A DNA stretch of 26,273 nt, from positions 1 to 26,273 of the IMG/VR virus record IMGVR_UViG_3300043410_000160; one strand, given 5' to 3'. Numbering within the stretch: the first letter of the stretch is position 1; each line of letters starts with the position of its first letter. This DNA comes from a virus. Under the pieces are notes generated by a model that searched no databases, was not told the origin of the DNA, and saw nothing but the letters and a program-made list of their open reading frames with translations. Positions 1 to 8,272 of this stretch are shown here, in pieces. A program made the translations under genes and the position numbers.

Positions 1-5
1 CTTGT

Positions 6-302
6 ATGGCTCCTGAATGCTATATTGCTGACAGTGCAGAGTTTATGCTTCACACTGCTCATTATGGTAGTATCGGGACTGTTCCCAATGTCAAAGGACA
101 AACAGACTTCGCAACAAGACAAATCAATAAACTCTTAGACATCTGCTATGCAGGTTTCTTGACACCTAAAGAGCTTGATGAGCTGAAGAATGGTAGGGAG
201 TTCTGGTTTGATGCTGAAGAATCTCGTGAGAGGATGCTGAAGCGTCAGATTCATCTGCTTAAAGGCATGAAGAAGGCTGCTAGGAAGCCTAAGAAAGTAT
301 AG
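6..302 (+). CDS. Unknown phage protein, possibly the C-terminal part of a longer gene
   Basis: This frame encodes 98 residues from an ATG at 6 to TAG at 300-302. It is also open from base 3 to the window edge, so the ATG may be internal and the gene may begin outside the window; too little upstream sequence is present to look for a ribosome binding site. I do not recognise the family. The C-terminal third is strongly basic (KRQIHLLKGMKKAARKPKKV), which would suit nucleic-acid contact, and the middle is predicted helical. It is the only plus-strand gene at this end, converges on the leftward lysis genes and stops 9 bp before a bidirectional terminator. It is therefore probably the last gene of a rightward transcription unit. 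Confidence 0.6.
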   Translation: MAPECYIADSAEFMLHTAHYGSIGTVPNVKGQTDFATRQINKLLDICYAGFLTPKELDELKNGREFWFDAEESRERMLKRQIHLLKGMKKAARKPKKV

Positions 303-310
303 ACGTAAAA

Positions 311-342
311 AAGCCCCTTCAGAGGTGACTCTGTTGGGGCTT
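311..342. terminator. Bidirectional rho-independent terminator between convergent genes
   Basis: The arms AAGCCCC (311-317) and GGGGCTT (336-342) pair. Inside them CAGAG (320-324) pairs with CTCTG (329-333) around a GTGA loop, with a TT/TT internal mismatch. On the plus strand the hairpin is followed by CTTTGTTTT. On the minus strand it is followed by a run of U from the A-run at 307-312. It sits exactly between the stop of the rightward gene (302) and the stop of the last leftward gene (351), so it can end both transcripts. Confidence 0.9.
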
Positions 343-350
343 CTTTGTTT

Positions 351-590
351 TCAATGCTGCTTATAATCTTGAAATAGAGCTAGAATAGCTGCTATAGATC
401 CAACAGTCCACAGAATAGGTTTAGCTAGTTTAGCAATCCACTCTAAGACTGTAAATGCTCCAGAGGCAGCATTGAAAGCACTTACCATACCTTCTGTGTC
501 TTGAGCTACTTTATCAACTTTAGCTTCTACTTTACATAGTCTTTCATATATTTCAGCATGTGAAACTTCTTTGTTAATATCGTCACTCAT
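351..590 (-). CDS. Small holin-like membrane protein (XhlA-type layout), last gene of the late operon
   Basis: This 79-aa protein has a charged, coiled-coil-like N-terminus (about residues 8-35, with IYERLCKVEAKVDKVAQ). A single hydrophobic segment lies near the C-terminus (about 57-74, KPILWTVGSIAAILALF), followed by a short polar tail. This layout resembles XhlA/haemolysin-type phage proteins and some class III holins. Its ATG overlaps the stop of the endolysin gene (ATGA at 587-590), which implies translational coupling and supports a role in lysis. The upstream 160-aa protein is the stronger holin candidate, so this one may be an accessory holin or an antiholin. Function is inferred from topology and position, not from a recognised signature. 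Confidence 0.7.
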   Translation of the reverse strand: MSDDINKEVSHAEIYERLCKVEAKVDKVAQDTEGMVSAFNAASGAFTVLEWIAKLAKPILWTVGSIAAILALFQDYKQH

Positions 591-1072
591 TTAGACCTCA
601 TGAATAATGCTTGTTCATCTTTTCTACGTTTAACCAATCCTGGTAACTCTCTACCTCCTGCTTTAGTCCACTTCATGAACTCTTGAGCAGCCCCTTCAAA
701 GTCACCTCTATTGATCTTCATCCTAATGCTTGATCTCTGGAAATTACCTAAGCCTACATTGAAGGCAAAGCTTACACAAGCATCGAAAGCACTTTGCTTA
801 TTAACAAGAGCAGGAGCAAGTCTAAGTACACCATTCTCAAATGATTCAAGATCTTTAGACAAAATAGCATCAACTTCCTCCTTGCTTAGAGTTCTGTCCC
901 ATCCAGCAGGAATAGGTAATTCTTTACGCTGCTCAATAGGAACTCTAATGTGACTCTGGTCAATAACATGTCCTACACCAACTGTCCAGAGCAGTGCAGG
1001 ACACCTATAAGGCTTATATCGAACACCTTCATGGTGTTTAATCATCTCAATGCACTGCTCTGATACCTTCAT
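587..1072 (-). CDS. Endolysin, GH24 T4/P22/P21-type lysozyme (muramidase)
   Basis: The enzyme should cleave the beta-1,4 bond between N-acetylmuramic acid and N-acetylglucosamine in peptidoglycan, releasing progeny phage. From the chosen ATG it has 161 residues. It carries the GH24 active-site arrangement E15-x8-C24-x5-T30 within HHEGVRYKPY...WTVGVGH; T4 has Asp where this protein has Cys, and Cys is a known variant. The conserved region AFDACVSFAFNVGLGNF follows, and then GLVKRRKDEQALF near the C-terminus. No signal-anchor segment is visible, so export should depend on a holin. The frame extends upstream to a TTG at 1114, but that start overlaps the preceding gene by about 38 bp. The ATG at 1072 lies four bases after the upstream stop, behind AAGAAG, and is preferred. 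Confidence 0.93.
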   Translation of the reverse strand: MKVSEQCIEMIKHHEGVRYKPYRCPALLWTVGVGHVIDQSHIRVPIEQRKELPIPAGWDRTLSKEEVDAILSKDLESFENGVLRLAPALVNKQSAFDACVSFAFNVGLGNFQRSSIRMKINRGDFEGAAQEFMKWTKAGGRELPGLVKRRKDEQALFMRSK

Positions 1073-1076
1073 ACTG

Positions 1077-1559
1077 TCACTTCTTAAAAGATTGAGTACC
1101 GAACCAGAAGGCAATAATGCTGGAGAAGATCAGAGCAGTTTCCTCATCCCATAGGACATCTAATGCCTCATGGAAGGGAACACCAGTGTAGTAAGCATAC
1201 CAACATCCATAGATATTGATGAACATGAGCATAGCAAACATACCATAGGTAATGACAGGACGCACACTAGCCCTTAAGTTAATCACCCATGTACTAGCAC
1301 CTTTACCAATCTCAATGTCATGGTTATACAAGGCTTCACGTTCCTGCACAGCAGTCTGCATCTGTACCTGATCTGTACGAATCTCCTCCACCCGTACCTG
1401 AGCAGCTAATCCCTTCTCAGCCAATGTAAGTTCTCTCTCGATCTGCATACGAGATAATTCAATCTCATGAGACTTATCAGCCCTATCTTGAAAGAAATCA
1501 AGTAGTTTAGGTAAGCCTCCCATCAAGAAAGATACAATAGTTGATAATAGAGTTAACAT
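1077..1559 (-). CDS. Probable holin, three-transmembrane GTA-holin-like membrane protein
   Basis: This 160-aa protein has a hydrophobic N-terminal segment (about residues 2-23). A long charged helical section follows (about 25-85, rich in E/R/Q). Two further membrane segments lie at about 101-124 (PVITYGMFAMLMFINIYGCW) and 141-157 (TALIFSSIIAFWFGTQSF). The overall plan matches the GTA_holin_3TM-like proteins found beside endolysins in many phages and gene transfer agents. It lies immediately upstream of the endolysin with four bases between them, as expected for the pore-forming partner. An alternative is a membrane-associated structural protein. Assignment rests on topology and neighbourhood. 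Confidence 0.8.
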   Translation of the reverse strand: MLTLLSTIVSFLMGGLPKLLDFFQDRADKSHEIELSRMQIERELTLAEKGLAAQVRVEEIRTDQVQMQTAVQEREALYNHDIEIGKGASTWVINLRASVRPVITYGMFAMLMFINIYGCWYAYYTGVPFHEALDVLWDEETALIFSSIIAFWFGTQSFKK

Positions 1560-1560
1560 T

Positions 1561-2040
1561 TTAATTCCTATTTTGTACTAATTCTACTGTCACTAATCCT
1601 AACCATGCAGCAATACCTAATGATATAGTCAGTATGATTCCATAGAAGACATTCTCAACGAACTTCCTCCTACGTTTCAACTGAGCTTTAATCATTTCAG
1701 AACGTTCTTCCCTGATCTTCCTGCGTAGGTATATAAGCTCTTTCCAAGCATCTAAACCATACACAAGAGTAATCATCTCCCTGAGTTGATTGTTCTGTTT
1801 CTGTATTGCTTTCTCCTGAGCGAAGATGTCCATAGCTTCCTGCTCAACAGACTTACTGTGTAGAATCTTTTTGAATAGAGGAGGGTTCTTGGATCTCTCA
1901 GCAGAAGCAGTGAAGTCTGCCACTGCTGTATACCATTTACCCATCTGTCCTACGACATCCTCTATTTCTCGTCCAGCTTCTACCAGTGCTTTTACACCCT
2001 TGAATGCTACTGAGGCTGCTGTAAAAGCTTCTAAGATCAT
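1561..2040 (-). CDS. Unknown C-tail-anchored membrane protein between ejection and lysis genes
   Basis: This 159-aa protein has an N-terminal helical, fairly hydrophobic region (about 1-45). A charged coiled-coil-like middle follows (about 64-125, with EKAIQKQNNQLREM and YLRRKIREERSEMIKAQLKRRRK). It ends in a single predicted membrane helix at about 131-151 (VFYGIILTISLGIAAWLGLV) with a very short outside tail. The basic stretch just before the helix fits an orientation with the bulk in the cytoplasm. It starts two bases before the stop of the 781-aa gene and is followed directly by the holin-like gene. It could be a lysis accessory such as a spanin-like protein or a membrane-docking virion protein. 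I do not recognise the family. Confidence 0.75.
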   Translation of the reverse strand: MILEAFTAASVAFKGVKALVEAGREIEDVVGQMGKWYTAVADFTASAERSKNPPLFKKILHSKSVEQEAMDIFAQEKAIQKQNNQLREMITLVYGLDAWKELIYLRRKIREERSEMIKAQLKRRRKFVENVFYGIILTISLGIAAWLGLVTVELVQNRN

Positions 2041-2042
2041 GA

Positions 2043-4388
2043 TTACCTGCCAGTGTTAAATCGTTGAATTTCTCTTGTTAGGGCTTCAACGTCCCTTTCA
2101 AGCCTACCTCTAACTACTGGATCTGTAGTATTCTGAAGATTTTCCTGTGTCTTAGCTAATTCAGTGTTCAAAATCAATCCACGATCTTTCATTCTAGAAT
2201 CTTCAGTTTTCTGGTTAAACTCAGCAGGAATAATAAAATCTTCTGTTGCTGGTAAATTAGTAGGCTGCATCTGCTGTGTTTGATCCTGAGGAACTTTAAA
2301 TTCTTCAGGAATATTGAACTCTTCAGGAACATTCATCTGAGCTTCAGGAGATTGTCCTTGTGCTGTTTCAGTAACATTAGAAGCAGCTGTTCCAACAGCC
2401 ATCCAAGAAGGAAGTTTAGGAGAAGTATTAGCTGTTTGAGTCAATGCTTCAAGTGTTTTCCTACTTCCTGGACTAAGCTTGGCTGTTTTAAGGAATTCTG
2501 CACCTTGAGGGGTTAGTAAGGTTTTCATGGCTAAATCATTAGACACTACACCTTTCCTAAACGCTCCAAATGCATCGCCAACAAGCTGAGTAATCTTAGC
2601 CCCTTGGTAGCCTGCCGGAGTAGCGCCTACAACAGCAGAAGCTTCCCTAGTAAGTCCTGTAATATCTGCACCATCTACAGGCTGACCAGTACGAACCCTA
2701 CGAGTAAAGACTAAAGCATCTTCCATTCGTTTGGTAAAATCAGATGTTTTTTGCCCTAAAGCAGCAGCTACAGCATCCTTTTCTACAGTAGACATCTTAG
2801 CCCAGTCCTGAGACATGCGGGCTAAGTTAAGCCCAGGTAAACCATCAGGAAGAACATCTTGGTACTTCGTAGTGAACTCAGACCACACACGACTATCAAG
2901 ATTCTTCAATGCCTCAGGTTCTGTATTTTCAATATAAGACCTGAATGTTGCTCTCTGTGTAGGAGTAGCTGTCTTATACTGAGCGTACAGATCTTCAAAG
3001 TTAATCTCAGATAATCTCTTATCCTTTAACCATGCAGGAAGACCTTGAGAAATAGCATCCGCATACGCATTCGAAGCATCTGAAATTTCCTTGCGGGCTT
3101 TTATAAGCATACCAAGAGCTACTTTATCATTACCTGTTGCAGCTTTCAAAGCATTAGCTAAATCATCCTTCATACCTCCAAAAATAGCTGAACTGATAAT
3201 CTTTTCATCAGAGATAGCTAAATCTTTAATTAAACTATCGCCTTGAGAAGCTTTCTTACCAAACTCAGATAATACGCTTTGGACTTGCTCAGGAGTAAGT
3301 AACTCAGGAGCTGTCTTATAGTTTACTGTTGTTCCTGCTGTACGAGGAAGTTGATAAGTTCCTTCTGTGGAGACAGGGCGCAGCATACCTGTAGCATCTC
3401 GTTCCATTGTCACTGCTGTACGAGTAGCAGTTCCTCCAACAGCTCCTGGAATAGTGGCTGTTTTAGTGGGTTGTAAAGACTCACGGATACTTTGCAGAAC
3501 CTCAGTTGCCCTGACAGCATTAGGTGTTTTCTGAGCAGAGTAGCGACCAATCAGCTCATCGATCTTGGTTAATGTCTGCTTAGGATCAACAAGTTGTCGT
3601 CCTTCACCATAACCAAAAGCTTTAGTGAAAGCAGAATCACCAGCAACTTTACGTGCTTCAGACAACCCAGCTAACTTATTTTGAACTCCTAAAGCAGAAC
3701 CAACTGCTGCTTGTTCTTCGGTAATCTTAGATGCTGCTGGAGTTAATCCAGAAACACCTCTAACAGAAGCTTCACGCTGTAAGGTATTGAACAGTTCAGC
3801 ATACTTAGGATCACGCTCTAATTTAGCAATCTGAGCAGCAATCTCAGCATTAGGACTTCCCTGTCCTTTGAGCATTAAAGTGCTAAAGAAGTTTTGCTCT
3901 TGTTCGGGTAGCTTGCTAAGAAGTTCTTTTGTTTGTCTATTCTTTAACCAATCACGAACACCTGTAACACCTAACTTAGTTAATTGAGCAAGACCAGTAA
4001 CACCAACAGCAACATCAGGAGCATTGTAAGCTAAACTAGCTTCTTGAGAAGTTGCTTCAGTAGGAATACCCGCTGCTGTCAGTATACGTTCTCTTAAAGT
4101 AGGTACTGGGTTTAAAGGATTAGCTACTGCGTTATAACCTGAAATAACAATATCAGGCAATCCTGTTAAAAGACCAACAGCCGTAGAAGCAATACCTGCT
4201 CCAATCTCTCCAATACCTCCTGTAGCCCTTAACTGAGCCGTAAGACGTTCATCCTGAGTAGAATAACGATCAATGGCTGCTTTGTCATTATCAGCATAAG
4301 CTTTACGAAGCTTTCTAGCATTATCTTGTAATGCAGTGATAAGTTTCTGTCTAGCTTCTTCGCGGGTTGTAGGACGGTTATCAGCCAT
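2043..4388 (-). CDS. Large probable internal virion/ejection protein
   Basis: This 781-aa protein starts at an ATG next to the end of the 393-aa gene (9 bp between). A charged helical N-terminus (1-50) precedes a Gly/Ala-rich hydrophobic stretch (about 57-88, GGIGEIGAGIASTAVGLLTG), which could insert into a membrane. The remainder is mostly predicted helix. Near the C-terminus a Pro/Glu-rich segment repeats a short [VI]P-x-EF motif (VPEEFNIPEEFKVP, then IIPAEF). It is the last and largest of three consecutive helix-rich proteins behind the tail nozzle, the position T7 uses for gp14, gp15 and gp16. A role in the internal core or in DNA ejection is therefore inferred. No lytic transglycosylase signature was seen. 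Confidence 0.8.
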   Translation of the reverse strand: MADNRPTTREEARQKLITALQDNARKLRKAYADNDKAAIDRYSTQDERLTAQLRATGGIGEIGAGIASTAVGLLTGLPDIVISGYNAVANPLNPVPTLRERILTAAGIPTEATSQEASLAYNAPDVAVGVTGLAQLTKLGVTGVRDWLKNRQTKELLSKLPEQEQNFFSTLMLKGQGSPNAEIAAQIAKLERDPKYAELFNTLQREASVRGVSGLTPAASKITEEQAAVGSALGVQNKLAGLSEARKVAGDSAFTKAFGYGEGRQLVDPKQTLTKIDELIGRYSAQKTPNAVRATEVLQSIRESLQPTKTATIPGAVGGTATRTAVTMERDATGMLRPVSTEGTYQLPRTAGTTVNYKTAPELLTPEQVQSVLSEFGKKASQGDSLIKDLAISDEKIISSAIFGGMKDDLANALKAATGNDKVALGMLIKARKEISDASNAYADAISQGLPAWLKDKRLSEINFEDLYAQYKTATPTQRATFRSYIENTEPEALKNLDSRVWSEFTTKYQDVLPDGLPGLNLARMSQDWAKMSTVEKDAVAAALGQKTSDFTKRMEDALVFTRRVRTGQPVDGADITGLTREASAVVGATPAGYQGAKITQLVGDAFGAFRKGVVSNDLAMKTLLTPQGAEFLKTAKLSPGSRKTLEALTQTANTSPKLPSWMAVGTAASNVTETAQGQSPEAQMNVPEEFNIPEEFKVPQDQTQQMQPTNLPATEDFIIPAEFNQKTEDSRMKDRGLILNTELAKTQENLQNTTDPVVRGRLERDVEALTREIQRFNTGR

Positions 4389-4397
4389 TTGTATTCC

Positions 4398-5579
4398 TTA
4401 CTTTAAATAACCTTTTGTTTTCATAAAATTCATAACAGCTTCTCGTGATTTACCGGGGTTGGCTGCCATAAACTTCTGGATCATTGCTTCGTTTCCTGCT
4501 GGAGGCGTAGGAGCAGGAGCAGTAGGTTGTTGTTTTACTTTAGACGTAGGGGTAGAACCATAAGAAATTAAAGTATCTTTTTGATTCTGTAATGCTTTTC
4601 TGGTGTCTTCGTGTGCTTTCTTAAGATCAGTAAATGCAGCTTGAAGAGCTTCTTTATTCTTCCAAGTATTGTCATCTGCAATCTGATCCCTTGCACGTTG
4701 AGCGTCACCCTCAGTTTGAGTACCTTTAGCAAGCAATAACAAGTTGTTAGCTTCATTCAAAGCTGTACGTCTTGTTGCGTCAAAAGCTACACGATCTTTA
4801 GTATTAATACCAGCCCAAGCAGCAGCACCACGAGCGTAGTTTTGAATTAATCCAAGATCTAAATTACCGATAAGTGTACCAACTTCATCGATTTTAGATA
4901 CAGAGCTTTCAAGTTTAGTTAGATCACGAGTAATCAAACCAACGTCCTTGACTAAGGACGCAGGTAAAGGCTTCTCTTCAACTTTAACACGCTCCAGTAA
5001 ATCATAATTAGGAGAGCCTGTTTGAACACTGTCAAGGAACTTTTGAATAGACTCTGCAGTGAAATCTTTAGGAGAAATACGACCAATAGGCCCAGTAGTG
5101 GTCCCTGCTCGTCCCGGCTTATCTTTAAGATCGTTTAAATCCCCTGATTCAGCATATTTAGCCCAAGATTCCGCAGTATAGTTCTGAGGATTGAGTTTAC
5201 CGACGCCAGCGGAAAGACTTTTGATTCTAGCCTGCTCTAACCCAAGTTTAGAAGCCTGCGCTTTCATATCCTGAGCCTTCTGAGCCACCTGCATAGCCAT
5301 CTGAGGATCAGTCTGTTGTAAGTCAGCAGCAATTTTGTCTAAAGCTTCAGCAGTAGTAGTACCATACTTAGCGCCTAACTCACGGAGTTTAGAAGCCCTA
5401 GCCATAGCAGGGTCTTGAACATCTACACCAAAGAGAGTACCAAGACCTTGACCAACTGCTTGACCTGTCTTAGCGCCCATCATGTATAGACGCTGATTAG
5501 GTGTTAATTGAGCTTCCTGAAGGATACGAGCACGTTGAATGTCCTCAGGAGCAGCGAATAAACCTGCGATATCAGCCAT
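4398..5579 (-). CDS. Probable internal virion/ejection protein
   Basis: This 393-aa protein is predicted largely helical, with Ala/Gln/Lys-rich segments in its first 120 residues (for example QQTDPQMAMQVAQKAQDMKAQASK). A Pro-rich linker (PTAPAPTPPAG) precedes a short C-terminal helical unit ending FMKTKGYLK. No enzymatic motif or membrane segment stands out. It sits between the 303-aa and 781-aa proteins with 8-9 bp gaps, all in one operon. Together the three occupy the position of internal core proteins in T7-like phages, so a capsid-internal, DNA-ejection role is inferred. The family is not recognised by sequence. Confidence 0.75.
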   Translation of the reverse strand: MADIAGLFAAPEDIQRARILQEAQLTPNQRLYMMGAKTGQAVGQGLGTLFGVDVQDPAMARASKLRELGAKYGTTTAEALDKIAADLQQTDPQMAMQVAQKAQDMKAQASKLGLEQARIKSLSAGVGKLNPQNYTAESWAKYAESGDLNDLKDKPGRAGTTTGPIGRISPKDFTAESIQKFLDSVQTGSPNYDLLERVKVEEKPLPASLVKDVGLITRDLTKLESSVSKIDEVGTLIGNLDLGLIQNYARGAAAWAGINTKDRVAFDATRRTALNEANNLLLLAKGTQTEGDAQRARDQIADDNTWKNKEALQAAFTDLKKAHEDTRKALQNQKDTLISYGSTPTSKVKQQPTAPAPTPPAGNEAMIQKFMAANPGKSREAVMNFMKTKGYLK

Positions 5580-5588
5580 AAATACTCC

Positions 5589-6500
5589 TTAGAGAAGACC
5601 TTTGATTAATTGGGCAATAGGATCAGACAGTGTAGATAAAGTACCTTGCAAGGCTGCCTGCTGTGCTTGCTGGCCTTGTAAGTACTGCTGTGCTGCCGCT
5701 TGTTGACTAGACGCAGCAGCGGAACCCAATGCTTGCCCTTGTGTAAGAGCACCCTGGCCCAGATTCTCAAGTGTTTGAGCATTCTGAACATACTGCTGAT
5801 ATGGAGACAAGGCAGCAGTCTGGAGACCATAACCAGCCTTAGACAAGTCAATAGCCCCTGTAAGTAAGCCCTGACCGAACTGAGTCTGAGCCATGCCTTG
5901 CTGTTGAGCCTGAGCAGCTAAATTAGCATCTTGCTGAGCCAGAGCATTATAGTAAGCAGCCATCTGAGGGTTAGTAGCTGCTAAACCAGGAGAACCAGCT
6001 CCAGTGTATCCTGTTGAAGTTGCACCGGTAGCTAAACCTGTACGGCCTTGCTGGAACTGTTGATTCTGAAGCTGAGCTAACTGCTGTTCACGGCCAGGGG
6101 CAAGTAAGTTCTGCTGTTGAGTCATCCAAGTCTGAGCAGCTTCTTGAGGAGTCTTAGCCAAATATTGTTGACCTAGCTGAAACAGACCTGCACCGGCTTG
6201 GTTGATAATTGGTTGATTACCCATAGCCTGTTGAGCCTGACCAAGACCTGTACCAGCCATGCCAAGCAAGCCTTCACGCATAGCTGCAACATCAGGAGCA
6301 ACTTGGTAGCCAGCACCAGTCAACTGACCAGTAGAAGGATCATAGGTGAAGCCTGACTTACCGAATCGAGTAGTGACACCTACAGGACGGAACTGAGACA
6401 TCTGAGCAGCAGTATTGGCTGCATTGGTTGCTTGGTTAGCTGCTGCCATAGTACCCGCAGCAGATACGCCCGCATTTAATAAATCTGTCCAATCAGCCAT
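5589..6500 (-). CDS. Ala/Gln-rich probable virion protein (internal core candidate)
   Basis: This 303-aa protein has a composition dominated by Ala, Gln and Gly. The N-terminus (MADWTDLLNAGVSAAGTMAAANQATNAANTAA, given here only as composition evidence over residues 1-32) is alanine-rich and mildly hydrophobic. It is followed by a short beta-like section (RFGKSGFTYDPSTGQLTG). Long Gln-rich helical stretches then run to the C-terminus, which ends hydrophobically (DPIAQLIKGLL). It follows the short fibre-like gene directly and precedes the 393-aa gene. Size and order recall T7 gp14-like internal proteins, but no diagnostic motif was found, so the role is inferred from context. Confidence 0.72.
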   Translation of the reverse strand: MADWTDLLNAGVSAAGTMAAANQATNAANTAAQMSQFRPVGVTTRFGKSGFTYDPSTGQLTGAGYQVAPDVAAMREGLLGMAGTGLGQAQQAMGNQPIINQAGAGLFQLGQQYLAKTPQEAAQTWMTQQQNLLAPGREQQLAQLQNQQFQQGRTGLATGATSTGYTGAGSPGLAATNPQMAAYYNALAQQDANLAAQAQQQGMAQTQFGQGLLTGAIDLSKAGYGLQTAALSPYQQYVQNAQTLENLGQGALTQGQALGSAAASSQQAAAQQYLQGQQAQQAALQGTLSTLSDPIAQLIKGLL

Positions 6501-6501
6501 A

Positions 6502-6732
6502 TTAGTATGTGCCTCCGTCCACGGTTGCTGTAAATGTTCCTGAAACTGTCAAGTTAGCTGCAGTAGCTGTTCCTGTTAGAGCAGTGTTATTTGAATCGGC
6601 TTTAGAAGAGATAGCAGAAGCAATGTTATCATATTCTGTGTTAATCTCAGTACCTTTGATAATCTTGGCAGGATTACCTGTTGTAAGCCCGTCCTTAACC
6701 GCAAAGTTGGTACTCTTGGTATAGTTACTCAT
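6502..6732 (-). CDS. Short fibre-like virion protein
   Basis: This 76-aa protein begins with MSNYTKSTNFAVKDGLTTGN, then PAKIIKGTEINTEYDNIASA, a pattern familiar from the N-termini of tail-fibre or head-fibre proteins of aquatic podoviruses. It ends in a Thr/Ala-rich beta-type segment (TALTGTATAANLTVSGTFTATVDGGTY). No long distal domain follows, so the protein is either a stand-alone short fibre or a relic of a fibre whose receptor-binding part was lost. Its ATG overlaps the stop of the nozzle gene (6729-6732), implying coupled translation and near-stoichiometric expression with tail components. Confidence 0.8.
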   Translation of the reverse strand: MSNYTKSTNFAVKDGLTTGNPAKIIKGTEINTEYDNIASAISSKADSNNTALTGTATAANLTVSGTFTATVDGGTY

Positions 6733-8267
6733 CGTGTCTTCCCTGTTTTAACGTATACATCTAATTTCTGGATACTTAAAGGCTTAGCATTAATATCAGT
6801 CTCGAAACCTAACTGAATAACTTTACCTGTACCACCAATGTTAATAATCTTGTTATCAAACACTGTTCCGCCGTATTCAGCTAAGGCATATTCAGCAATG
6901 TTATATTCAGCCACTGAAGCATTAGACAATCCAAACTGTCTACTATTAAGAATGTCGCTATAATCGAATCCAAACTTCAATGAGACATTATAACCACCGC
7001 CACCTGTAACTGTTATGCCTACCTTCTTCATAATCTTAGTCACAGTAGCTTGACCAAAATCAAAATAATTAGTATAGTAACGCATACGGTAAGTATCGGT
7101 GTTGTCTTTGTATGTATCATACTTAGCGACATAACCTGCTTTACCAACATAAAGGTCTTTAGCTCGTGTGTAGCAGAATGCTTGAGGAACTAAACCATCC
7201 CATGTAGTAACTCGATTAGCACCATTTTGAAGCGTAGTTCGCATATCAAAACAGTACACAAGTTGACGACCAGGGAAAGATAATAGATAGAAAGCTTCTT
7301 TATCAGAATATACTGCTCTAATTCCTAAAGGATCTTCACCAACAGCTTCAGCAACTAAATCATCGCGCACATTGGCACTGATGTCTCGCATAGGAGCAGA
7401 TTTCTCTTGAATAGTTCTCATGATAGATCGTACACCACTATCAGATAAGAACAATACATCTCCTCCTGTAACCACCACTGAATCTCTAGCAAGACATCCA
7501 ACACCTGAAATAGCATCAGATAGTTTCATACTGTTAGGATCAGTAGCTCCAGAGTAGATTAGAATCTGCCTACGACCAAAGATAATCAAGAAGTTGTTAT
7601 GAGCAGCTAAGGCCATAATCTCATCTGCACCATCAGGCCAAATCTGAGCTACATCTAAAGTACCTGATGTTCCTGTACTGAGAACATGTCCAGCTAACAA
7701 ATCAGAGAACTGAACTGTGCTCTTCAACGTAGTATTATTAGCACTCCATGTACGACCATAAGCACTGATAACACAATTATTACTAGATACTGTACCCACA
7801 TAACCGGTCTTCTCCGAGATACGCTTATAAGTGGTAGAGCTTGTAGCAGGATCAAATACTAAGGGCTCGTGTCCTGCTTGATAAAGGTACATACAACCAT
7901 TCAGAGGAGCCATCTGCCAGTTACTACTAGTGATGGTCGGAGCAGTACCCCCACCTCCATAAGTCAACTCAGTTAATGTTGACCCTGATAATTTAAATAG
8001 TTTATTGTTGCCTGCTGCTACGATATATGAGTTACCTGATGTATCAATCAATTCTCCAATAGCTTTAACAACAGCTGTTCCTAAAGCACCAAGAGAAGAA
8101 TGAGAAGGTGTCCATCCCTTACGGGCACCGATACGACCAAACTTATCAATCACACAGTTATTAGCTACAGTAGCGAATCCATTCTCTAAAGTAACTGAAC
8201 TATCCTGTGTGTTTAACCCCATAAAGCCCGGAGCAGCAATAGATGTTGTTAGGAGCTTTGCAACCAT
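6729..8267 (-). CDS. Tail nozzle/knob protein (T7 gp12 / P22 gp10 role)
   Basis: This 512-aa protein is predicted almost entirely beta-stranded, with many short repeated strand-turn units (such as NSYIVAAGNNKLFKLSGSTL, NNFLIIFGRRQILIYSG and GDVLFLSDSGVRSI) that suggest a beta-propeller-like fold. Podovirus nozzle proteins (T7 gp12, P22 gp10) use that architecture to extend the tail below the portal-adaptor complex. The N-terminal segment (ENGFATVANNCVIDKFGRIGARKGW) has the look common to this family. The gene follows the adaptor gene by 5 bp and precedes a fibre-like gene. No signal peptide or membrane segment is present. The functional call rests on fold-like pattern and gene order. Confidence 0.82.
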   Translation of the reverse strand: MVAKLLTTSIAAPGFMGLNTQDSSVTLENGFATVANNCVIDKFGRIGARKGWTPSHSSLGALGTAVVKAIGELIDTSGNSYIVAAGNNKLFKLSGSTLTELTYGGGGTAPTITSSNWQMAPLNGCMYLYQAGHEPLVFDPATSSTTYKRISEKTGYVGTVSSNNCVISAYGRTWSANNTTLKSTVQFSDLLAGHVLSTGTSGTLDVAQIWPDGADEIMALAAHNNFLIIFGRRQILIYSGATDPNSMKLSDAISGVGCLARDSVVVTGGDVLFLSDSGVRSIMRTIQEKSAPMRDISANVRDDLVAEAVGEDPLGIRAVYSDKEAFYLLSFPGRQLVYCFDMRTTLQNGANRVTTWDGLVPQAFCYTRAKDLYVGKAGYVAKYDTYKDNTDTYRMRYYTNYFDFGQATVTKIMKKVGITVTGGGGYNVSLKFGFDYSDILNSRQFGLSNASVAEYNIAEYALAEYGGTVFDNKIINIGGTGKVIQLGFETDINAKPLSIQKLDVYVKTGKTR

Positions 8268-8272
8268 GTCTA

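Noticed and set aside
1073-1114. Longer endolysin start (TTG) giving 14 extra residues
   Set aside because: It overlaps the upstream holin-like gene by about 38 bp; the ATG at 1072 fits the operon spacing and the usual GH24 N-terminus.
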